Assembly: GCA_037976565.1 (NCBI GenBank)
Contig: CP137674.1
Location: 4,085,284 to 4,149,283 of the forward strand
Length of the DNA stretch: 64,000 bases
DNA from: Mesocentrotus franciscanus
Taxonomy: Eukaryota > Echinodermata > Echinoidea > Camarodonta > Strongylocentrotidae
Direction: 5' to 3'
Notes under the pieces: model-generated
What the model saw: only the letters and a program-made list of their open reading frames with translations
The model's database searches: none
Told to the model about the DNA's origin: nothing
Made by a program: the position numbers and the translations under genes
Part shown: in pieces, positions 13,901 through 25,900 of the stretch
How the letters are laid out: every line of letters starts with the position of its first letter
How positions within the stretch are numbered: the first letter of the stretch is position 1

Positions 13901-16900
13901 GAAAACAATGCGTTCACTCATTGGCAACCAATGGAGTGCGTTGAGAAGTGGTATGATATTTACATACTATATACATGTATGACTGTGTTGGAGAGGATCA
14001 CTATATGAGCAGTACTTAGCATTCAGAGACATAAACAACATAAACCAGAAACGTTTGCAACTGGTTGAAGATGGCCATATTTTCCACCAAGAACTTTGGG
14101 AAAGGTAAAGAAAAAACTTGAATGTTGTGATTCAGTTAAGTTTCATCCTAAAATTTCTGAGACTCGGAGTCTGGACCACTCGTGAAATTGTAATGTTTTT
14201 TTTAAACGCAGGCAAAATTTTCTGGTTTTGTACAAGTACGGTATGTATTGATGTTAAATATTGATTCCTGGGTCAGGAGAATGTACATGTAAATTAAAAT
14301 TTATGACCTATTTCCGAGAAGAAGCGATTTAAAAATGAAAAAGTTCATCCAAATATTCATGCCCAGCACCCAGTTTTCTTCATGAAAAATACTTTTACAT
14401 GTGATATGTAGGCCCTAATACTATTACAGTTGCGGATCACCTTCTTTTTCACCCCAAAACAGTACTTCAGGAAAATCTATACATGTACATGTACATGACT
14501 ACATGTACACTGTAGGTACAGTACATGGGTACATACATGTACAGTGTATGTACATTGTAGACTGGCATGCGTACAAATGTATACATGTATCCATTGTGTA
14601 GACCTACTGTACTATACATTGAAAAATACATGAACACTAAGCTAATGAACACTGTACAAATTTACAACTATAGATACATGTGATAGCAAGGTTATAAATA
14701 AAGTCATTTCCTCTCTCTCACACATGTGTTTATGATCATTGGTTTTTTCAATCCATACAGACTCTGATAAAATAGGGCAAAGAGTCTAATAAATCAATCA
14801 TGATTAGCTTGTACAGCTAGCGTCTGTGCCTGCCTACAATGTATTTGTCATATATATATATATATATATATATATTGGCAAATGGGTAGACAGAGCTTGG
14901 CAAACCAAAAACACTAACAATAAGGAATTCCTGAACAATTAAGCCTACAGTGTACACTGTAAATGATGTAGGCTACATGTGTACATGTACATGTATGTAT
15001 TTGCTACAGTCTGTAGTGTGTGACTTTTGATTGAGACCTTTACTAGTATTAGGTCTGGTAAACATCCAGGCTTGTACAAAGATCTACAAATGTAAATCAC
15101 TTTTACAGTACAAGTAATTTGCATTCTTTGGCAGTAAACTTTGATTGCAAATTCTTTAATAGCTGTACATGTACACCTGTACGCCAATCTTTTTACACAT
15201 GTGGGTCTACAATGCAGGTACATACATGTACATGTACATTATCTTGGAGTCTCAAACTGCACTAAATACCAAGGCTGTACTCAAAATAATGAAACTTCAC
15301 AATTCGCTAAAATCTCTTGCTGTGAATACAGCTGTCGTTGACAATTAGTGCGGGTTTCATGTCATGAAGGTTTCTACATGTAGTTTGACAATGATGCAGA
15401 GAAATACTCTTGAGCCAAGTTGAGGAATGTTGCTGTGTGTTTAAAACTCAGCCAGTTCACCTTCAAACACAGGTGCTACACACCCATCATTATTATTTAT
15501 TTCATTCACATTGTATTCAATAAACAGAGCCAGTCACCCATATCTAATATACCTGTACACCTGTACATGTCAATACAGGCAGTGAAAGGAGAGCTATAAA
15601 CCATTCCTTCCTTCTCATTATAAACTCGTCCATGGGTTTGGCAATCTAGTCATTTTGACTAGCACTCAGTTTATTTCACTTTTACAAGCGATTCAGTTGA
15701 ACAACATTCTGTATTACATGTACATTATAGAGTACATTTAGTTTAACAGTATACATAAAATTATAAACAAGTGAAACGCTCTCGGCGGTCTCGCCTGCAT
15801 TACACAATTCGATATGATGAAAAATTGAGGTACACCCTGTACATGTAGGGACATTATTTATAGGCAGGGTGGCCCATGAGCAGGCCCCCCAAAATGAAAT
15901 CCTCTGAATCTAATCAGCATTTTGAAGTGAATATTGACTAAGAATATGCAGACCTGAAATGACATTTGACCTTGACTTTGTCACCTAAAGACTAATCACA
16001 TGATTGGTGATACTTGATAACCCTTATGTTCAAGTTTCATGGAATAGGAATGTATACTTTCAAAATTACGATAAAAATTCAAGATCTTAACGTGATGCCA
16101 CAACATAGTCTAAGTTTGATGACCGGAAATGACCTTTGACCTTAAATTGTGACCTGAAATTTTCTTCACATGATTGGGGATACTTAATGACCCTTTAGTC
16201 CTAGTTTTATTCAATAATAACTTATACTTTCAAAATTATATTAAAAATTCAAAAACTTAACCTCAGGTTAAGTTTTGATGATGATGCCACAACATGGTCT
16301 AAGTTTGTTGACCTTAAATGACCTTTGACCTTGACTTTGTGACCTGAAATTCTCCTCACATGATTGGGGATACTTGATAACCCTTTAGTCCAAGTTTCAT
16401 TGAATAAGAACTTATACTTTAACAAGTGAAACGCTCTTGGCGGTCTCGCCTGCATTACGCAATTCGATATGATGAAAAATTGAGGTTGGGACATTATTTT
16501 TATAGGCCAGGTGGCCCATTTGCAGACCCCCGAAAATGAAATCCTCTGAATATAATAAGCATTTTGAAGTGAATATTGATTATGAATCATCAGAATAATT
16601 ATTTACTGTATCATAAGAATACAATATAATGAGATTTAGTGTATGGGTAAGACTATAAATGTTTCAATGCTTGTCAGTAATTTACAAATAAAGTTATCTA
16701 ATAAACTTTTTAAGAAAAGAGGATTTTTCAGCACTTTGTGTAAAAACAATTGGAAGGTAGAGCCCATCTACATCACATCACGTCTCATTAGCATAATGAG
16801 AACATTATTATGAGATATACTCCAATATATATTATCGAAACATCAATATTGTCACCTAGCTGTAACTGATCATGTACATACTAGGCCTGGGATCGAATAC

Positions 16901-19900
16901 TAAAATTACTATTAGAATATTCATGGGAAAGTACTTGAATGATTCGAATATTTACTTTCATGAAATATGAACAAATAACAACAATTTATTTATTAATTCT
17001 CATATTAAATTTTGAGAACATAATCCAAGTCTACTGACCTAAAATGACCTTTGACCTTGACTTTGTGACCTGGAATTTGTGTCACATGATTTGTGATACT
17101 TGATAGCCCTTGGGTACAAGTTTCATGGAATTTGAACAAACACTTTTGAAATTATGCTAAAATTTCAAAATCTTGATGTTGATGCCACAACAAAGTCTAA
17201 GTTTCCAGACCTGAAATGACATTTGACCTTTACTTTGTCACCTAAAGACTAATAACATGATTGGTGATACTTGATAACCCTTATGTTCAAGTTTCATGGA
17301 ATAGGAATGTATACTTTCAAAATTATGATAACAATTAAAAAATCTTAGCCTGATGCCACAACATAGTTAAGTTTGTTGACCTGAAATGACCTTTGACCTT
17401 GACCTAGTGGGCTGAAATTCTACTCACATGATTGGGGATACTTGATAACCCTTTAGTCTAAGTTTCATTGAATAAGAACTTATACTTTCAAAATTATATT
17501 ACAAATTCAAAAACTTAACCTCAGGTTAAGTTTTTGATGATGATGCCACAACATAGTCTAAGTTTGTTGACCTGAAATGACCTTTGACCTTGACTTTGTG
17601 ACCTGAAATTTTCCTCACATGATTGGGGATACTTGATAACCCTTTAGTCCAAGTTTCATTTAATAGGACCTTATACTTTCAAAATTATATTAACAATTCA
17701 AAAACTTAACCTTAGGTTAAGTTTTGATGTTGACGCCGCCGCCGCCGCCGGAAAAGCGGCGCCTATGTCTCGCTTTTTGCTACGCAGGCGAGACAAAAAT
17801 TATATCAAAAATTCAAAAACTTAACCTTGGTTAAGTTTCTGATGTTGACGATGCTTTGTATTCCATTATTGGTTTAATACATCGGTAGCCTTTTGTAGGA
17901 TTATTTTACAAGTTTGAAGTTAAGTTGCAAGTTTACTGGATATCTCAATATATCTTATGTCAATAAAGTTAATAGTAGACTAGACAATATATCACAATGT
18001 CAGTGAATATCCCATGAATTTGTTTACAAACAAAGATCCTTTGGAACTACTACAGACAGGACTCTGGCACTGACTACAGTATCTCCCATGAATGGGAAGT
18101 CTGCATATTAATTATGACGTGTAATACCTGCATCTTAACAAGATTATAGTTCTATTTTGAGAGTAATCATGTCCCCCCGCAAAGTCTCGCTCCATGATTT
18201 CCCTTTCAGCTGCCCTCTGTGTACATGTACAATGTACATACAGTACATGATACTACTACTATCACAGCATTGTAAAAGGCTGCACTCACCAAGGCCAATT
18301 TCATGAAATGTGTCCCATATGAAATACTTACATTTTATGTTATCTACTGGTCTTCCATTAATACCGGTAATCATTAAAAAAAATCAAAGAAAATCATTTT
18401 GTATGACTGTTTTTTTCTTTTTCTGCCAACATTATATACCGGTATACTGTACATACATGTACTACACTGTATGTAAACAACAAAACAATTGATACCATAA
18501 CAGAGTAGTACAGTAAATCCCTGATGTCCCGATATCCCATACCGATACAAAATGAACGTACATCGTACATGTACATTTATAGTACATGTAGTAATAATAA
18601 TAATAATGATGTTACATTCTTACAATGTACATATGTATTTTATAGCTCATTTCATTTCCTTCAACTGTGCATACAGACATGTACACATGTACACATGTAT
18701 AACTTTAGCAAGTAAAAGACTTTTGGGCAAATGCCAAACGCCTGACTTTGTACATGTACAATGTCATACAATTACACTGTACATCATCTACATGTGTATG
18801 TATGTCCACTGCAATTTTATGCTACATGTACATTTACATATCATACTGTAAACAATTGTATTCAATAACAATATCAATATTTTTTCTTGTATTTTAAGTA
18901 TGCACAAAGTAAATTATAAAACTCTAAGATGCACTTCAGACTTGGAAATGATTACACATGTAATGTACAATGTACAATGTCCATGTACAGTATGCATTTA
19001 AATTAAAGTTAAATGTAACATCCAGTGTGATGTGACAATGTGAACTGTCCCTGCCACCTTCTCTCAAGTGCAATACACAGGAACTTGGTTAATCTGATGC
19101 ATTAGGGGACCAAATCAGTCAGGCAGTCAGGCAAAGCAAACAGATCTATTTTAAGCCAGAGTCTTAAAAATAGACCACACTGTCTAGTTTCTTGCCTAAA
19201 TGTACGGTACACATCTGCCACTGTAATACATCTATCACTCAGCCATAAGAAACCATTCAACAATCTTCAATATGAGATCGGGTCAAAATGGGGGCTAATT
19301 CCACATGAGAAAAATGATAAATCTACACATGATTTTTACAAAGTTGGTACTGTATATTGTAACCAGGCAGTATAAACCCACATGGATACTGTATTGTTTA
19401 AACAATATATAAATAAAATAAAAGCATATTAATTGTGTGTGTGCACTGTGCAACAGTTGTCTTTAATATACAGGGTGTATTTTAACAAGAAGTGAACATA
19501 ATCTTTACAATTTCTTTTATATCTTTACTGAAATGTTACAAATTTGGAAGAAATTTTTAACCACACGAAGTGGACATACAAAGCATGCCGAATTCGAGCT
19601 GAATAATTTGTTAAGAGATATTCTTTTTAATGTTTAAGCATACCTGTACCATGTGCAAAAATAATGTTTTAAGAATTTCCATGTTAGCTCTCCAATGGTT
19701 ATCAAAACAACGCTGCTACATTGTATATAAATATGTTCATGTACAATATGAAGGCCTACAAGTCATTCTTGTGTAAATCCCCTGTCTGCAATTCACCAAT
19801 GTGAACACACTTCTCTAGTAGGGATGACCACTGTAATATGCAGGATGCTTACCAATAAGATCTTTCCTTCCATCATGAAGCAAAAACATGTTTGTGCGAT

Positions 19901-22900
19901 TGAAGTGCTAGCACTCATGTGCAATTACATGTAAATTACGTACATTCCGTTCAGATCTTTACGCTCTCAAAACTCCAGATTTCTTGTTTTTCCTAACCCA
20001 ATGCTAAGTGGGGAGAAAGAACCTTTGCTCATGCAGCGGACCTTCGCTGTGGAATGCTCTCCCTCAAGAGATTCGTAATAGCAGATCAGTTGAAGATCAG
20101 TTGAATAAAAAGAGAAATTAATTATATTTTTGTGCACAAAAAACAGGAGAGTTGTCCCATGACTACAACACAATCACTTACCAAATTGCCAATTTGAGAT
20201 TTGCATCGATTTAGTGATCTCATATTTCAAACATCCATAACTCCCTGATTATTAGCCTGAACTACAGTACAGTATGTCAAACTTTCACCATTCTGTTTCT
20301 CTTATTTTTCTGCTTTCATACCAATGGAGTTATTACAATGGATGGAATGCCCTTTAAGACCTTCCACCTGAGGCTGAGAACAAAACATCTCATTATCATC
20401 TTGACCTCTAAAGTGATAAAGAAAGAATTTTCTCATTGTAACAAGGATTAGCCAATGATGTAATGAAAGTCTCTCACTTACACGTCCTATCCTTGTTCAT
20501 TGAATATCTATATGTACATTGTGTCTGCTGAGCTCAACTATTGGTTGACTAAATGGTTCAGTCACTGAAGCCTTTGAAATGTTTCCAGCAGATTCTCACT
20601 TAGAATCTTACAAGAGCTGAGTCATCTTTTGTTTGGAATTTGTAGAGGGACCACAGTGTCACACAATATATAGGCTGGCCGGGCTGCTGTACTACAAACC
20701 AGAAGAAGTTTCATAGACAAGTTGTACAATATTCCCCCAGAATATGTTTACTGTTCAGCACACTTGGGCAAATTTAACCTTGCAAAAGATGCATGTACAT
20801 GTATGTCTACAAAACCTTCAAATACATTCATAATCTCAGGCAATCAAACCTTCTGTGACAAGTTGAATTACATGGCAATGCTAAAAAAGAAGGGAGGATT
20901 CAAGTTGCAGAAATTTTCACAAGAAAGTAAAGAGGAGTTTTGAATGTTCGAGACTACATGCACACATAGAAATCTAAATTATGTTGAAACTTGCTTTTCC
21001 CCTTCTCTTTCTGCTTTTCACTTGGATCAAGTTCCTGAGAAGGCTGGACTTTTCTTGAACTGACATTTATTCTACATGTATAATTATACTTTTCACATCA
21101 TAACTATGAAGGAGTTTGCTCCCGAGTTTGCTACTCACCTCATTGTAAAAGTCCAAGATTCCTTCTTGGACCTTCTTGAGATTACTGACTCGTATCCTCC
21201 AGCTATCTCCAGCATCTTTCTTCAATCTTCCAAACCAGGATGGTGTGAAGAAAGATGACCCACTTCACGATCAGCAACAAAATTAAGAAAAAGAGAAGTA
21301 AATCAAATGAACAGTAATAATAATGTGATTGGTTTTGCCTGGATGCTAAAAAAAAAGGTAGCTTGTAGATTAGCAAGTCCTAGTCCTATCGGAGGGACAT
21401 GAATTGGAGAACTAATGCCTTACCAAATATGAACTTGCTCATGGACTTTGTTTTGAACCCAGAACCTCCCAGTTATAATGTCACTACTGCTCAAAAAATT
21501 GAGCCTTCGAGCATCCTCCAATTTAATTTCAAAAGTACCTGTATGTTGGAAAAGCAGTCCACAAGGCGATGGGAAGCAAATGAACATGACACAACTGTAA
21601 ATAGTTATAATAGAATCTTCTTTGCCCAACTCTTGATCCCCCCTCCCCAGGAACTCTCCAAGAAAAGTAACTGTTTGGTACCGTTAATTACTCACATAAC
21701 CTTGATTAAAAACGTATCAATAACATGAAGTCTTTCACATTCATACAATTTACATATTATGCATTGATCACAATAAATATGATTGTATTTAATTACAAAA
21801 TCCAAAGCATACTGGGTCTTACCACAACATTAACTCTCGGTTCTTGTGATTTTTTTAAATTTAATTTAATTGCATACAGTGTATACAAAGTGTGCAGTGA
21901 TTGCAGGCACTGTCAGTGCACACTCTAGATACATTTATTATGTAGGTCACTACAGTACACCCAAGTAGGGTGTGGTCACTGTGGTGCATGGAGGATTGCG
22001 AGAGAAGCATTAGCATGTATATCCCAATGATGATGAGTATCATAAAAAATAATCTTTCGCTTATGATGTTATCACATACCACAAAGTGTATCCTCCTTAT
22101 TGGGTTAGAAATATCAGTGACAAAGCCAGAATGAAATAGAAGAGACAGGGGGAAGAAAGGGGGAAGAAAGAGAGAGAGAGACAGAGAGAGAGAGAGAGAA
22201 AGAGAGAGATAGAAATAGAAAGAGAGATTACACAGGAAGATGTGCCCTCTAAAGGGCAATTATATAAATGTTTCGTACAACTGTACAGTTCTTACATCTG
22301 GCATAAAATTTCTCCTAATGCTACTCCATCAGTTAAATCCTGTATCGTCTCACTGGGTGCATCTAGGTTGAACGTTTGAACCTGAGAGAAAATTCAGAAA
22401 AATTTATATTTAAATCAAATAGAGCATACATTTATAATATACTTTCTAGCATGAAAATAGAAAGCATTTTAATGAAATACAAATAGGCTACAATGTGAAT
22501 GCTGATGGGTCTACAAATTTTCAAACAGATGACATTTACATGTACATGTAAGTATGGGTTGGCCACTTTGCACTGATGACTCTCACTAATTCAGTCCACA
22601 ACACAAGCCTCTTGTTTGAAGGAAACCCAAACTTAAAGGGGAATTCCACCTTGATATCAAGTTTGTTTTTAAAAATATGTCATTAGGAGCAATAAAATAA
22701 AAAATTAAAATCCTACGTTGCAAGATTTTTAAAGCATTTATGAAGTATCAATCAAGCTTGAAACATCCGCAACAGCTGTCGCTAGCTTGATATTCATTGG
22801 ATATGCTGCGTGCGTTCGTTCTAATTCTGAAAATTTCTGATACGTACATCATTCATAGTCCATGTATCGTGTGTGATATGATTGCAGGCGCTATTTACGC

Positions 22901-25900
22901 TAGGCCATGAACATACCGTACCCTGCCCAGTTACCGCCCCCCTGTTACCAGTGGCTTATAACACACAACGGCCGTCTTCCATCGCCCGAGTTTCTACGGT
23001 GCGCGATGAAGGCATGCACCTAACTTGCCTATGGCAGCATACACGTTGTAAGGAACGTGTGCACGAAATATGGTACACTGTCGATCGTGCAATGAACGGG
23101 GATACGCGAATGACGTCAATGTGCAGCAGTGAGCATTGCGTATATTTAGGTGTGAATCAAACTTTTTTTTAAACACCAAGTTCATGTTCAGAACGATCAG
23201 AAAAAAATTGCAGTGGTAGATTTAATTTTTTTAATAGATATATGAAAGTAAGAATTCCTGATGTGTTACCTGAGCAATTTTTTTGCAGAAATTATTATTT
23301 ATAAAAAAGTTATCGAGGCTTGAACTGGGCCATGTCACCCTGTGATGCCCCTGCCCTATTTCCGCCCGCCCATGTTTGCACACGTATAAGATAGCTTTCT
23401 GCTCACCCACGGGGAACAGGCTTTGCAAAAAAGAGCGCAATATCCATTCAACCGGCCGAGTTTCTCCTGCGCATAATACGCGCTTAATAGGCGCGTACTA
23501 ATGATGACAAGCTCTTTATCGTATATGTAGAACGAACGAATCTATACATATTATATATCTATACCATACATACACAATACTTTACGTATACAATAAAAAC
23601 AATTAAGATTAATTAAGATGAACTTCGGTTAGTTTTTTCCCGTCGCCCTAACTCCTAAGTTGTTGTTGGGTAAGTTTTCGACAGCTTTCAATATTCCGCA
23701 TAATCTCAAAGTTACTCACCGAACACAGAGTTATTTCCGTACGTGTCGCTTAATTTAGAAATAAACAAATCTTTCGTCTATCGATCGATCGTGCGCACGT
23801 TCTTACGCGATTAGCTGAAGAAAGTAGAGGAAAATTAGAGGAAAAGAATGGAGGAAATGATCACGAGAAAAAGAAATAACGAACGAAAGAAAGAAGAGAG
23901 AATGACAAGGTCGATAAAAAAGGAGAACACAGACAGAAGATGATTATGAAATGCCGGCAGAAAACAGAGGCCAAACGAGAGACATGGAGGAGACTGAAGA
24001 AAGGGGACAAGTGGTACAGAAGGAGGGAAGCTTAATCGACCCAAAATAAAGGACGAAATTCTGAAAGAAAGAAGTTGAAAGAAATGAAAAAGAAAATGAA
24101 GAAGATCAAACAAAAAGCACTCAAGAAGAGCTTAAAGAAGACGAAAGAGCTACAACTGTTACAACAACAAAAAAAAAAGAGGAAGAGAAAAAGAGACAAG
24201 GGGGGGGGTTAAGAGCACTTATTTATTTTCCCCCCCAATTCGTTAGAAAATATTTAGCAGCGATTCATCAAGCCGGTGAATAAGCGGGGGAGGGGGGGAG
24301 TGATGGAGAGAAGAACCACTATTTTTTTTTGGGAGGGAGGGGGCGAAAATATCCTATTTTTGACCGTTTTTTTTTTTAAATCATGTGATATCACGAACAT
24401 TTATAAATCACTTGCCAGTATGGAATTGTAAATAAGTCATGGTTTAATTTTATTTGGGGCTAGCGCCCCTGCCTCCCCACCAGTACGACAGTGGATACAC
24501 TGTGATCATTGTGACACCTGGATCCATTTGGAATGCACTATTTTGCGTAGATTGAGGATGAAATATATTGCTGAAGTGGATCAAATGCAAATTTTGTTAA
24601 TTGTTGATGTTGTTTTTCAAATACTGCTAAAGTTATCTGTCTATAGTCACGATAGTCATTCACATTACGATTGTCAAAAAATTATAAAATTCGAAAATTT
24701 GATGCAACTTTAATTTCTGTTCTAATTTTCAGCTTCCATGTCATCTCAGTGAAAACAAGATTGTGTATAACTAATATTTTTGTTCTCTTTATAATTTAAT
24801 TTTGGTGTTTGATCAAATATACATTTGCTACTATAGTACACGGTAAATTGGTATCTAAGATGTAATTGTTTTCATTTGTATATCGTTATCGTATCCGTTA
24901 ATTCAAACCCAAAGAATTAATATAGGCTATATACCTATAGTGTGGCGATAAAATTATTATGGCGTGTTTTTATCCCAATGATGGTTTTACGATCACATTA
25001 TCGGAGTATGTGCAACAAGACAGCCGGTGGTGCATCTATTGCGACCAAATACAGCGAGCTATTAGTGTTCTTGTCATCAATCGGCGATCATTTTGGTTTG
25101 AGCGAATAAATTTAGTAGCTTCAGGTTCAGAAAAAGAAAATGTAATTTTATACTTGTATTTCCAATGTTACATACATTTTACTTGTATTTCTCTCACTTT
25201 TGCATTGGCAACTTGAAAGTGTTTTTTTATCAACATGTTTCGCCGGTCAATTTAAACCTATATTCATTAACAAAAAGATGTAAATGATGTTATTGAAACA
25301 ACACAAAAGCTTTCAGAAGAACATGAAAGTTTCGCATAAGCGAAGTTCAGTTTTGAAAAGAAGACCAAATCTGCAGCATCAGGAGGACGTCATTATTGTA
25401 GGCTTTACTACTATAGTTGACATATTTCGAATTGAGATGTGACGTTGCTTCTTGAATTGAGTATTGGATATGATCATCGAAATACTCTCTCCCTTTTGTT
25501 TTTGTATATTTATGTAATCCCTGATTTTCTTTCTGGACATTCATTGAATCAATCATTCAATACTAGTTGACCATAATATACATGCTATTGCAGTGTATAA
25601 TAATTTCATTTAACAGCCAAAATGTGAAAATGTTAGGCTATACAAAAATGTGATCTTTTATTGAAAACAATTATCATCAAGTATTCTGAACATCAACTTC
25701 TATGAAGAATGTATTGCTTTTTGTATTAATATTCGTTATAGGTGAAGAGAGTTAGTGCCGAAATGCAATCTCGCGGCAAGTGATTCGTTTTTCATTTCAG
25801 ATTAATAATCTACATAATTATGTAGTTAAAATGGTAATGTCTCGTTATCTATCTGTTTCGGATGCAAAAATACAATATGCATGTCTTGTTATTTGATGTA

